Source: Syntrophomonas sp. UBA5314
GTDB lineage: Bacteria; Bacillota; Syntrophomonadia; Syntrophomonadales; Syntrophomonadaceae
Direction: 5' to 3'
NCBI GenBank assembly: GCA_002410325.1
Contig: DHRK01000030.1
Coordinates: 56,386-67,197 of the forward strand
DNA: 10,812 bases
The translations under genes and the position numbers were made by a program. This document shows, one piece after another, positions 1-6,850 of the stretch (positions are counted from its first letter, which is position 1; every line of letters starts with the position of its first letter). The notes beneath the pieces were generated by a model. The model was not told where the DNA came from and did no database searches. It worked only from the letters and a program-made list of their open reading frames with translations.

Positions 1-46
1 GAATTACTGCGTTGTCGTCAATCGCAATACGTCCAGTATTACTCAT
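1..46 (-). CDS. Probable Asp23/Gls24 family protein, N-terminal fragment
   Basis: The minus strand has an ATG at 46-44 that opens a frame to the window edge, reading MSNTGRIAIDDNAVI. This resembles the start of Asp23/Gls24 (YloU-like) envelope-stress proteins, which usually begin with a short polar stretch followed by G-(K/R)-I-x-I-x-x-(D/E)-x-(V/A)-(I/V). A purine-rich GGCGGAGGA lies immediately before the ATG, but the spacing is short for a ribosome binding site, so the true start could differ. Only 15 codons are visible, so the assignment rests on a weak local resemblance. The gene would be transcribed divergently from the DUF362 gene. Confidence 0.4.
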   Translation of the reverse strand, partial: MSNTGRIAIDDNAVI

Positions 47-218
47 TCCTCCGCCTTGTACTTCAAAAAATCTGCTCCAACTTATGAACACAATATGCGA
101 ACGTTGTACTAGCCCGCTTAAGGCCTGATTATTGTCCGCCCGAATGCAAGCATGCCTATGTTAAAATTAATCCATAACCGGAAAAGAGAAAGAAAAAACC
201 GGAGGAGGAGATACAAAA

Positions 219-1964
219 ATGCCCCAAGACCTGGTTTTGCGTAAAGGCCGCCTCTCATTAAGCCTGACCGAAGAACTGTTCAAGTGCGGGGATTCCGGCT
301 ATGCCGCCTGGCGCCGGACCTCCTGGCAAGACAACCCGTCAATCATGATTTATAAAGCCTGGCGCGGCGGTAAAATGCTGGGTTGGCTGGTCTATGATCC
401 CGGCCGCAGCACCATTGAAGAATTGCTGCTAAGTGATAAAGCGGCCGAAAAAGAGGTTCTCGATCAACTGATCGGCCGGGAAACCCTGCTGGCGGCAGAA
501 CTGCCCGACGCCAGGGCCGAGCTCATCGGACGCCTGGTCGATTATGGCTTTCGCCCCGTCCAGCGCCGCACTGAACAGGGCCTCAAGTTTATCCGCCTGG
601 AGCTCAGTTCGGCCGTTCTACTCAATAAACTGGCGGCGGGACTGCCTGCCTCTTCTAAAAGCTCCCGGGCCCGGGTAGTAATTGAACGCGTGGCTGAAAC
701 CCCAAGCGAAAAGGAGATCGCCCGTTCCCTGAAATTACTCATGAGAAAGCTGGGCGGCGTCAGGCGCTATGTCAAACCGGGTCAGACCGTGGTTATTAAG
801 CCCAATATGGTAAGCGACCACGGACTTAAGGACGGAGTCTACCATGGAGGCGTGGTAACCGATATCCGGCTGATTGCGGCCCTGGTCGATATGCTCCGGC
901 CGGTAGCCGGCCAGATTATAATCGCCGAAGGCTCATCGATTAACCGCAGCGAAACATCAAAATTATTCCCTCTTTACGGTTATGATAAGCTGGCCGAAAC
1001 GGGAGACGGTAAAGTAAGGCTGGTCGATCTCAATAACGATGAACTGGTGGAAAAGAAAGTCCCCCGGGGAAAACGCATGGTGGCCCGCAAGATCCCCGTT
1101 ACTCTGGAACAGGCCGATGTATTCATCAATGTTCCGGTCATGAAGATACACTTTGCCGCCAAAGTGTCCCTCTGTATCAAAAGTCTGCAGGGCGCCGTGC
1201 CCCCGTTGGAAAAATATATGACCCACTTCTTTGGCCTCTGGCAAAACCTGGTCAATATACACCACCTTTTAAAGCCCCAGTTGTGGATAATTGACGGAAT
1301 CACCGCCCAGGAGGACTTTGGCCCCCTGTCCGGCACCCCTAAACCCATGAACCTGTTGATTGGGGGAACCAACCCGGTGGCCATTGACGCGGTAGGCATG
1401 CGCATCATGGGTATGCAGCCGCAGGAGTCGCCTCCGGTTTGGCTGGCCCATCTGCAGGGCTTCGGCCCCATCGACCCGGCCGATATTGACGTTGTTGGGC
1501 CTTCCGTAGAGGAATTGCGGGATGCCTTCCTCCAGCCCCAGCTCAATTTGACCAGCGGCCAAGACTTTTCCATTCATGAAGGGAATGCCTGCCCGGGATG
1601 CCGCGGGTACTTGCATTTCGGCCTGGCCAAACTGCGTAAAAACGACCCTGCAACACCGGATCGCAAACTGATTGACCGGACCTTCACCAAAAAAGTCAAC
1701 CTGTACCTGGGCCCTGATACGGCTCATGATATAAATCCGGATGAAACCAACCTCTTTATGGGGCTCTGCCAGCAACACCACGCCGCTGACGGGCTTCATA
1801 TGCCCGGCTGCCCGCCCCATTCGGAAGTCATCTTAAGCGCCCTTTATTCCCTATTTCCGGATATTAAACGCCCCCACTACGCTGATAAAAGCGAAGAAGC
1901 CAAACTTGGTGAAATGCTCGATGAGATCCTGGCCATGGTAGGCGGCGCCAAAACCGTCCTGTAA
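219..1964 (+). CDS. DUF362 domain protein with acetyltransferase-like N-terminus and Cys-containing C-terminus
   Basis: Encodes 581 residues from an ATG preceded by GGAGGAGGAG at 201-210. Residues about 150-430 form a DUF362 domain: a V-V-I-K-P-N motif at 191-196, a G-G-V-V-T-D segment near 210-215, A-E-G-S-S near 236-240, and N-P-V-A-I-D-A at 385-391. The function of this family is not established; members often accompany iron-sulfur proteins. Residues 1-130 look like a GNAT-type fold (hydrophobic strands, I-E-E-L-L at 66-70, a Y-G-F near 109-111), but I see no clear acetyl-CoA loop. The C-terminal 130 residues carry C458, C461, C517 and C531 (the last in a G-C-P-P motif), which could ligate a metal or an Fe-S cluster. 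No signal peptide or membrane segment is visible, so it is probably cytoplasmic. It appears monocistronic, with a hairpin after its stop. The DUF362 call is firm; the flanking modules are inferred. Confidence 0.85.
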   Translation: MPQDLVLRKGRLSLSLTEELFKCGDSGYAAWRRTSWQDNPSIMIYKAWRGGKMLGWLVYDPGRSTIEELLLSDKAAEKEVLDQLIGRETLLAAELPDARAELIGRLVDYGFRPVQRRTEQGLKFIRLELSSAVLLNKLAAGLPASSKSSRARVVIERVAETPSEKEIARSLKLLMRKLGGVRRYVKPGQTVVIKPNMVSDHGLKDGVYHGGVVTDIRLIAALVDMLRPVAGQIIIAEGSSINRSETSKLFPLYGYDKLAETGDGKVRLVDLNNDELVEKKVPRGKRMVARKIPVTLEQADVFINVPVMKIHFAAKVSLCIKSLQGAVPPLEKYMTHFFGLWQNLVNIHHLLKPQLWIIDGITAQEDFGPLSGTPKPMNLLIGGTNPVAIDAVGMRIMGMQPQESPPVWLAHLQGFGPIDPADIDVVGPSVEELRDAFLQPQLNLTSGQDFSIHEGNACPGCRGYLHFGLAKLRKNDPATPDRKLIDRTFTKKVNLYLGPDTAHDINPDETNLFMGLCQQHHAADGLHMPGCPPHSEVILSALYSLFPDIKRPHYADKSEEAKLGEMLDEILAMVGGAKTVL

Positions 1965-1973
1965 TAACCTATC

Positions 1974-2000
1974 CGGGGATGCTTATTAGAATCATCCCCG
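1974..2000 (+). terminator. Hairpin after the DUF362 gene
   Basis: A perfect 8-bp stem CGGGGATG (1974-1981) / CATCCCCG (1993-2000) with an 11-nt loop starts 10 bases after the DUF362 stop codon. The sequence that follows has no uninterrupted T run, only a T-rich stretch near 2017-2024. It is therefore a plausible but imperfect intrinsic terminator, or an mRNA-end hairpin. Confidence 0.45.
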
Positions 2001-2147
2001 CTCTTGGCTATTACACTTTTTATCACATCCTTGGAATAATACTTACGACCGGGCTTAAGCTCCAATTTTTCATAGTAATTTAAGCATCACCCGTTTTCTT
2101 CCCGGTCTTTTTTCCAATTACCATATATATTTATATGCATCCTGGTG

Positions 2148-2153
2148 TATAAT
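2148..2153 (+). promoter_or_regulatory. -10 box of the zur-znuACB promoter
   Basis: A consensus TATAAT lies 39 bases upstream of the zur start, preceded directly by TG. No good TTGACA-like element sits 16-18 bases upstream; that stretch is AT-rich (alternating AT at 2123-2130). Transcription would start at about 2160, inside the inverted repeat described next. Confidence 0.6.
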
Positions 2154-2157
2154 ATAT

Positions 2158-2176
2158 GCGAATGATTTGCATTTGC
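2158..2176 (+). promoter_or_regulatory. Fur/Zur-type operator
   Basis: A 19-bp inverted repeat with arms GCGAATG and CATTTGC around ATTTG; one arm position is a G/T mismatch. The AATG-N5-CATT core has the same spacing as the classical 19-bp Fur box, to which it matches at 12 of 19 positions by eye. It sits 5 bases after the -10 box, over the expected start of transcription, and just before a Fur-family gene and zinc transporter genes. That is the expected place for a repressor that shuts off its own operon when zinc is sufficient. Binding is inferred. Confidence 0.6.
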
Positions 2177-2191
2177 GTTAAGGGGGATATT

Positions 2192-2650
2192 ATGGAGGAA
2201 ACCAGCCATCATTCAGAGCAACTGCGTCTTCACGGGCAAAAGATAACCAAACAGCGGCTCGGCATTCTGGCCGTCCTGGAGACCGCCGACACTCCCCTGA
2301 CAGCTCAGGATATACACCTGCGCTTGAACCTGGAACAGTTTCCGATCAGCCTGTCCACGGTCTACCGCAACCTTGATCGGATGCTGGCTGAAGAACTCAT
2401 TGTAAAACAGGGCTTTTACAATGACAAATGCCAGTACGCCATAAAACGCAGCGAACATTTTCACAGCCTGATCTGCCTGGCCTGCCGCAAAGTGGTCACT
2501 ATTGAGGAATGCCCCCTGGAGCAATTCAGCAGGGATTTAGGCCGGCGGGAAGGATTTCAAATAACCGAACACCACATGGAACTTTACGGCTATTGCCCGG
2601 AATGCGTCAGAAAGGAAGGTATCGCTAGCCATGCCCCGAAAGCTACTTAA
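2192..2650 (+). CDS. zur: Fur-family metalloregulator, probably zinc-responsive (Zur)
   Basis: A 152-residue Fur-family repressor. Residues 10-75 form the winged helix (K-I-T-K-Q-R at 17-22, recognition helix S-T-V-Y-R-N-L at 55-61). The C-terminal part carries the metal sites: H89 and H91, C95-x2-C98, H127-H128, and C135-x2-C138, the two CxxC pairs being the structural zinc site of Fur proteins. The ATG at 2192 follows AGGGGG with good spacing. An in-frame ATG at 2156 lies inside the operator and at the expected transcription start, so I do not use it. Fur, Zur and PerR are hard to separate by sequence; the call to Zur rests on the genes directly downstream, which encode a zinc importer. It probably binds the inverted repeat at 2158-2176 and represses the whole operon. 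Confidence 0.85.
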   Translation: MEETSHHSEQLRLHGQKITKQRLGILAVLETADTPLTAQDIHLRLNLEQFPISLSTVYRNLDRMLAEELIVKQGFYNDKCQYAIKRSEHFHSLICLACRKVVTIEECPLEQFSRDLGRREGFQITEHHMELYGYCPECVRKEGIASHAPKAT

Positions 2651-3524
2651 AATTTTACTGGTTTTGGCTCTGTTAATTAATCTAATCGGCTGCCGCACCC
2701 AGGTCCCCACCGATTCGCAAAACGATAAAAAAGTGAGGATCATTACTTCTTTTTATCCGGTATACATTATGACTTTGAACCTCACCCAGGGCATTTCCGG
2801 CATTGAGGTCGAAAATATGGCCCCGGCGGCGGCCGGCTGCCTGCATGACTACCAGCTTACACCCCAAAATCTCATTGCTTTAAAGCAGGCTGATATTATA
2901 ATTGTCAATGGAGGCGGGATGGAGTCCTTTATGGACAAGGTCGGCCAGGAAGTCCCCCCGGACCAAATCGTCACCGCCAGTCAGGGCTTGAAGCTGCTCA
3001 AAGATGATAATGGAGAAGAAAATCCTCATGTCTGGGTCAGCGTTTCCGGGGCCATTGATGAAACCCGTAACATCAACCGGCAGCTTGCCCAATTGCTGCC
3101 GCAATATGCCGGGCAATTACAGGCCAACAGCGATGCTTATGTCAGAAAGCTGGAACAGCTTAATGAGCAAATGAAAAACGAGCTGGCCGGCATTAGCAAA
3201 CGCAATATAGTAACCTTTCATGAGGCTTTTCCCTATTTCGCCCGCGATTTCGGTCTGAACATCGTGGCCGTTGTGCAAAGCGAACCCAATACCGAGCCCT
3301 CAGCAAGGGAACTGGCCGTTATCATTGACAAGGTAAAACAGACCGGAACCACCGCATTGTTTATCGAACCGCAATACCAGGGGGTATCTGTCAACACCAT
3401 AGCCCGGGCAACAGGTGCCCAAGTATATACCCTTGACCCGGCCGTTACCGGAGAATATACTCCCGACGCCTATATAAAAATAATGCAAAACAACCTGCAA
3501 ACCCTAAAGGAGGCTTTGCATTGA
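2631..3524 (+). CDS. znuA: Zinc ABC transporter substrate-binding lipoprotein ZnuA/AdcA type
   Basis: A 297-residue metal-binding lipoprotein of the cluster A-I family that captures zinc outside the membrane and passes it to ZnuB. The signal peptide ends in a lipobox with lipidated C21 (L-I-G-C). Predicted ligands are H72 (in L-H-D-Y), H133 (N-P-H-V-W) and H197 (T-F-H-E-A-F), with E246 or D269 as a possible fourth. In this family a histidine at the third position usually marks zinc binders, where manganese binders have glutamate, so zinc is favoured. There is no long His-rich loop between the first two histidines, unlike many ZnuA proteins; a short acidic stretch (D-D-N-G-E-E, 125-130) stands in that region. 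The ATG follows AAGGAAGG at 2612-2619 and overlaps the end of zur by 20 bases, which suggests translational coupling. Confidence 0.92.
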   Translation: MPRKLLKILLVLALLINLIGCRTQVPTDSQNDKKVRIITSFYPVYIMTLNLTQGISGIEVENMAPAAAGCLHDYQLTPQNLIALKQADIIIVNGGGMESFMDKVGQEVPPDQIVTASQGLKLLKDDNGEENPHVWVSVSGAIDETRNINRQLAQLLPQYAGQLQANSDAYVRKLEQLNEQMKNELAGISKRNIVTFHEAFPYFARDFGLNIVAVVQSEPNTEPSARELAVIIDKVKQTGTTALFIEPQYQGVSVNTIARATGAQVYTLDPAVTGEYTPDAYIKIMQNNLQTLKEALH

Positions 3525-4348
3525 TGCTGCAGGCTTTCGATCATCATCCCCATGATCAAAGTGCCGCCCGTGGTTCCAGTTGCGGGCTGTGCTGCACTAC
3601 CGTAGATGATCTTTCCGTTTTTCGAGGCGGGAAACCAATTGTGGAAAAGGTCAGCCTGCATATACACTGCGGTGAAATTACCGCCCTGGTTGGCCCCAAT
3701 GGCGCCGGCAAAACCACCCTGCTCAAAGCCATTCTGGGCGAGCTGCCCCACAGCGGCAGCTTGAATTACCTGGATGCGGCCGGAGAGCGCAGTGGGAAAC
3801 CGCGCATAGGATATGTTCCGCAAAGACTGGACTTCGATCTCAATTCCCCGGTAAGCGTCATGGACCTTTTTCAAGCCAGTAAAGGATGGCGCCCTACCTG
3901 GCTGTTTCCTTCCCGCCGCCTGCGGGGTCCGGCCCGGGATATCCTGGCCCGGGTGCAGGCGGACCATCTTTTGGACCGGCGTCTGGGCGCCCTTTCGGGA
4001 GGCGAACTGCAGAGGGTGCTTTTGGCCCTGGCTTTGAATCCCATACCCGATCTGCTGCTCCTGGACGAACCTATCTCCGGGGTCGATTACAAGGGGATGC
4101 AGCTTTTTTACACTATCGTCGGGGAGCTAAAAAAGGAATATGACCTTTCTATTATACTCGTATCGCACGATCTCCCCGCCCTGATTAAACTGGCCGACCG
4201 GGTGGTGTTTTTAAACCGGACTGTTCAGAGCAGCGGCTCTCCGGCTGAAGTCCTGAATCATCCGGACTTTCTGCAGGCCTTCGGCCTGGATTCCCACTCG
4301 CTGGAATTACTGGGGGCATTAAAATTACCAAGGGAGGCATGTCCGTAG
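3524..4348 (+). CDS. znuC: Zinc ABC transporter ATP-binding protein
   Basis: The cytoplasmic ATPase of the importer, 274 residues. Visible motifs: Walker A G-P-N-G-A-G-K-T-T (57-65), Q-loop Q100, signature L-S-G-G-E-L-Q (157-163), Walker B L-L-L-L-D-E-P (177-183) and H-loop H215. I chose the ATG at 3524, whose A is also the last base of the znuA stop (TGATG overlap); AAAGGAGG at 3506-3513 is 10 bases upstream. A TTG one codon earlier is less likely. The first 25 residues precede the usual nucleotide-binding fold and are rich in potential metal ligands: H7, H8, H10, C20, C23, C24. Similar Cys-bearing N-termini occur, to my recollection, in related clostridial ATPases; their role is unknown. 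Confidence 0.92.
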   Translation: MLQAFDHHPHDQSAARGSSCGLCCTTVDDLSVFRGGKPIVEKVSLHIHCGEITALVGPNGAGKTTLLKAILGELPHSGSLNYLDAAGERSGKPRIGYVPQRLDFDLNSPVSVMDLFQASKGWRPTWLFPSRRLRGPARDILARVQADHLLDRRLGALSGGELQRVLLALALNPIPDLLLLDEPISGVDYKGMQLFYTIVGELKKEYDLSIILVSHDLPALIKLADRVVFLNRTVQSSGSPAEVLNHPDFLQAFGLDSHSLELLGALKLPREACP

Positions 4349-5179
4349 ATGTCTGAGCTGCACGCCTTGATCGGAATGCTGCCCTTTGAATGGGCCCAGC
4401 TGGAATTCATGCAGTACGCCCTTTTGGCCATCATTCTAGTGGCTCCCCTGTTCACTATGCTGGGAACCCTGGTGGTCAACAACCGCATGGCATTTTTCTC
4501 TGACACCCTGGGGCATTCAGCCTTGACCGGCATCGCCCTGGGGGTCCTGCTCGGAATAAGCGACCCGCTCTGGGCCATGCTGGTTTTCGCCATGATCGTG
4601 GCTTTGAGCATCAATTACATCAAAAACCGCACCGGCGTTTCGACTGACACCGCTATCGGGGTGCTGTCTGCAACGGCCGTCGCCCTGGGTATTGCCATAC
4701 TTTCAAGGGGGGGAGGTTTTGCCCGCTATTCCCGCTACCTTATAGGCGACCTGCTCAGCATCACCCCCCAGGACATTATCGGCCTGGCCCTGGTCCTTTT
4801 TATGGTTTTTCTCATAATGCTGGGGGCCTCCAACCAGCTTTTACTGGTCAGCATCAATTCTTCTCTGGCCCGCAGCCGGGGAGTACATGTGGGCCTGGTG
4901 GAGCTGCTTTTCACGTTAAGCCTGGCCGTGGTTGTCACCATTTCGCTTCAATGGATAGGCATACTGATCATCAATTCCCTGCTCATACTGCCGGCCGCCG
5001 CCGCCCGCAACTGGTGCCGGGATATGAAATCCTACCATCTGATTACCTTCATTATTATATTGCTGTGTGGGGTGGCAGGACTCATCGTATCCTTCTACTG
5101 GAACATGGCCACCGGGGCCACCATTGTTTTACTTATCGCCGTTGTTTATGTCATAAGCTTAGTCTTTCACCGCTCCTAA
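4349..5179 (+). CDS. znuB: Zinc ABC transporter permease
   Basis: A 276-residue integral membrane protein of the ABC-3 family (ZnuB/MntB/TroC) that forms the channel through which zinc enters. It has about seven or eight hydrophobic segments, and the family motif around residues 47-65 (M-A-F-F-S-D-T-L-G-H-S-A-L-T-G) is intact. A second conserved stretch, I-L-P-A-A-A-A-R-N, is in the C-terminal third. The start codon directly follows the znuC stop; AGGGAGG at 4331-4337 is the ribosome binding site, 11 bases before the ATG. It ends the zur-znuACB operon. The 60 bases after its stop show no convincing terminator hairpin, so some read-through into the next gene is possible. The family alone does not separate zinc from manganese; zur and ZnuA support zinc. 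Confidence 0.92.
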   Translation: MSELHALIGMLPFEWAQLEFMQYALLAIILVAPLFTMLGTLVVNNRMAFFSDTLGHSALTGIALGVLLGISDPLWAMLVFAMIVALSINYIKNRTGVSTDTAIGVLSATAVALGIAILSRGGGFARYSRYLIGDLLSITPQDIIGLALVLFMVFLIMLGASNQLLLVSINSSLARSRGVHVGLVELLFTLSLAVVVTISLQWIGILIINSLLILPAAAARNWCRDMKSYHLITFIIILLCGVAGLIVSFYWNMATGATIVLLIAVVYVISLVFHRS

Positions 5180-5239
5180 ATTATCTCCAATGAATCCTCC
5201 GTTCAAGGGTTGGGTTGTTATCCGGTATATTTAAGCATG

Positions 5240-5267
5240 TTGCTTCGTTTTACGATATTAATATAAA
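5240..5267 (+). promoter_or_regulatory. Sigma-A-type promoter for the kinase-DUF1653 gene
   Basis: TTGCTT (5240-5245) and TATAAA (5262-5267) are separated by 16 bases and lie in the AT-rich gap between znuB and the next gene. This would give a leader of about 50 bases. It suggests that the downstream gene is transcribed independently of the zinc operon. Confidence 0.5.
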
Positions 5268-5324
5268 TTGGCCTTTTTGCATCCCTGGTTTTTTTATATA
5301 AATAACCCATTTGGAGGGAGAATC

Positions 5325-6119
5325 ATGAAGTTCTTCATTTTAAATGGCCCTACCGCGTCAGGCAAGTCAGCAATCATGGAGTATATTATGATCCAAAACA
5401 GCGATTACCTGGAGCCGGTAGTTTCCTTTACAACCCGTCCCCGGCGGACTGGTGAACGCCATGGCCGGGATTACTATTTCATCAGTTCCGACGACTACCT
5501 GGAACTGAGAAAAGACGGCCGGGTGGTAGAGGAGACCAAATACCTGGAATGGCGCTACGGAGTGAGCACCGGCGAGTTGGACCGGGTGGAAAGCACTATG
5601 AAAAACGGCCTTAGCATCATGAACCTGCATGGCATCCGGCAGATGAAACGCAGCATAGGCTACCAAAAAGTGGTGAGCGTCTTTATCTATCGCGATCTGG
5701 TTGAGATCGAAAAGTCGATAAGCGAAATGGAAATAAGCCCGGCTGAAGCAGCCCGGCGACTTGAAATGGCCAAAAAAGAACTGCGGGGCATTTCGAGTTG
5801 CGATCACGTAGTTTACAACACCGGCGTCCTGTCCGAATCCTGTCAGCAGTTAAAAGATATTATACGAAAAGAAATAAACTCCAGGCCTATGGAACGCCAG
5901 ATAATGGTTGGCCAGAAATACCGTCATTTCAGTGGAGAGTGCTGTGAAATTGTGGCGGAACTGGCCGAACATACCGAAACCGTAAGCCCCATGGTAGTTT
6001 ACCGCAGCCTGAAAACCGGTCTGCTTTATACCCGGCCTTACGAGATTTTTTTCAGTAAAAAGGAATGGCCCCCGGGCAGCAACATCATCATAAACCGCTT
6101 TGAACTTGAAACCAAGTAA
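5325..6119 (+). CDS. Guanylate-kinase-like protein fused to DUF1653
   Basis: A 264-residue two-domain protein. Residues 1-185 resemble guanylate kinase: P-loop G-P-T-A-S-G-K-S (8-15), a GMP-site-like S-F-T-T-R-P-R-R-T-G-E (34-44) followed by H-G-R-D-Y-Y-F (46-52), Y79-G80, and a C-terminal helix region ending in D-H-V-V-Y-N (160-165). The usual D-x-x-G-Q/V-Q-G-like strand is replaced by I-M-N-L-H-G (98-103), so it is not a standard Gmk. Residues 193-246 match DUF1653 (Y-R-H-F-S-G, H-T-E-T, P-M-V-V-Y-R-S-L, R-P-Y-E-I-F-F), a small domain of unknown function normally found alone. I chose the ATG after GGAGGGAG; an open frame extends 19 codons further upstream without a good start or ribosome binding site. 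Its substrate is unknown: it could phosphorylate a nucleotide or simply bind one. A terminator follows. Confidence 0.8.
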   Translation: MKFFILNGPTASGKSAIMEYIMIQNSDYLEPVVSFTTRPRRTGERHGRDYYFISSDDYLELRKDGRVVEETKYLEWRYGVSTGELDRVESTMKNGLSIMNLHGIRQMKRSIGYQKVVSVFIYRDLVEIEKSISEMEISPAEAARRLEMAKKELRGISSCDHVVYNTGVLSESCQQLKDIIRKEINSRPMERQIMVGQKYRHFSGECCEIVAELAEHTETVSPMVVYRSLKTGLLYTRPYEIFFSKKEWPPGSNIIINRFELETK

Positions 6120-6147
6120 AAACCCGGCCCGCCGTTGGCGGGTTTTT
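6118..6147. terminator. Bidirectional intrinsic terminator between convergent genes
   Basis: AAAAACCCG (6118-6126) pairs with CGGGTTTTT (6139-6147). An alternative inner stem, CCCGCC (6128-6133) / GGCGGG (6137-6142) with a GTT loop, is also possible. T runs occur on both strands, so it can end transcription of the kinase-DUF1653 gene from the left and the DUF2889 gene from the right. Confidence 0.85.
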
Positions 6148-6154
6148 ATTTAGG

Positions 6155-6628
6155 CTACTTCTCAAAAGCCTTTTGGATATCCTCCTGGCAGACCCGGGGT
6201 TGAGCGAAATAGATGCACACATCACGGTATTTATCGATCCATTCAACCCAGCGGCGGCGATAAATATCCTCCGGCATCCATTCCGGGCATTCCCGGGAAG
6301 CCGCCTGCAGGACCGCCTTTATTGAGCCCATGATCAATTCGCCCATATGATAGCACCCCTGCTTGCCCATGAGCATCCGGCCTACCATTTTGCCAAAGCC
6401 GGAACCTATGGCTCTGCCCTTGATAGCCTCAATGGTTTTTAAGCCCTCATGACATAATTCGAAAGGCACCCGCACTGCCTCCACTTCAGCATCCTCAAGC
6501 GTAAAATTGTGAGCGTTAAAAACCACTCTGGTGCGTAAATCGTGCAGATCATCCTGCCAATAACCTAAAATTTCAAATCCTACTCCTGGAATATCCCTTA
6601 TTTCGTATCTTTCGATTTTCTCGTACAT
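6155..6628 (-). CDS. DUF2889 domain protein
   Basis: A 157-residue soluble protein of the DUF2889 family. The diagnostic core is the stretch around residues 68-111: A-I-K-G-R-A-I-G-S-G-F, then R-M-L-M-G, then G91-C92-x-H94-M-G-E97-L, followed by a helix ending L-Q-A-A. The N-terminal half fits the family pattern of a beta-rich region ending in V-E-A-V-R-V-P (48-54) with C59 just after. The conserved Cys, His and Glu could form a metal or active site, but no function is known for the family. The ATG is preceded by GGGGGAAGG. The gene has its own promoter (6682-6709) and shares a terminator with the convergent kinase-DUF1653 gene. It appears monocistronic. Confidence 0.82.
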   Translation of the reverse strand: MYEKIERYEIRDIPGVGFEILGYWQDDLHDLRTRVVFNAHNFTLEDAEVEAVRVPFELCHEGLKTIEAIKGRAIGSGFGKMVGRMLMGKQGCYHMGELIMGSIKAVLQAASRECPEWMPEDIYRRRWVEWIDKYRDVCIYFAQPRVCQEDIQKAFEK

Positions 6629-6681
6629 GAACCTTCCCCCGTCTACTGCTTACTATCTATTTCCCAAATTCAATAATAACC

Positions 6682-6709
6682 ATTATAAAACGCCCGTCGC
6701 AGGAATCAA
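6682..6709 (-). promoter_or_regulatory. Sigma-A-type promoter of the DUF2889 gene
   Basis: On the minus strand TTGATT (6709-6704) and TATAAT (6687-6682) are separated by 16 bases. This is the best match to a housekeeping promoter in the window, and gives a leader of about 45-50 bases before the DUF2889 start. Confidence 0.7.
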
Positions 6710-6727
6710 CACCTGCCTTAAAAATTG

Positions 6728-6744
6728 GAATATTGCGAATATTC
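6728..6744. repeat. Perfect 7-3-7 inverted repeat, possible operator
   Basis: GAATATT (6728-6734) and AATATTC (6738-6744) flank GCG. The repeat lies 18 bases upstream of the -35 box of the DUF2889 promoter, where an activator might bind, in a gap with no coding potential. It could equally be a chance AT-rich palindrome. I do not recognise a matching regulator. Confidence 0.4.
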
Positions 6745-6789
6745 TTGCTCTTTGGTTTATAAACAATAGACCAGCGCATATTTCTCCAT

Positions 6790-6824
6790 AAAAATTTAAG
6801 GGCCGGCTGCAAATTACCTGCCCT
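6790..6824 (-). terminator. Probable terminator of the CDGSH/Fpg-like unit
   Basis: Read on the minus strand, AGGGC (6824-6820) pairs with GCCCT (6803-6799), with a further three pairs inside (GGT/GCC) across one mismatch. It is followed by a T-rich tail, TTAAATTTTT. It lies 27 bases after the stop of the Fpg-like gene. Confidence 0.5.
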
Positions 6825-6850
6825 CTAGACAAACGCCGGTACTTGGCTCC

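Noticed and set aside
61..218. Possible promoter for the DUF362 gene
   Set aside because: AT-rich hexamers such as TATGTT and TAAAAT are present, but none has a -35 partner at acceptable spacing.
980..1820. Two long minus-strand frames inside the DUF362 gene
   Set aside because: Antisense shadows with low-complexity, unconvincing translations; the plus-strand frame has conserved motifs.
1877..2065. 62-residue minus-strand frame across the end of the DUF362 gene
   Set aside because: It lies antisense to the DUF362 3' end and spans the hairpin; the start is TTG with no good ribosome binding site and no recognisable family, although its first 40 residues look fairly protein-like.
2156..2191. 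Upstream in-frame ATG that would add 12 residues to the Fur-family protein
   Set aside because: It overlaps the operator and lies at or before the expected transcription start, with no ribosome binding site; the ATG at 2192 has AGGGGG at good spacing.
5268..5324. 19-codon upstream extension of the kinase-DUF1653 gene
   Set aside because: No ATG or ribosome binding site; it abuts the -10 box, and the ATG at 5325 follows GGAGGGAG and aligns with the P-loop start of the family.
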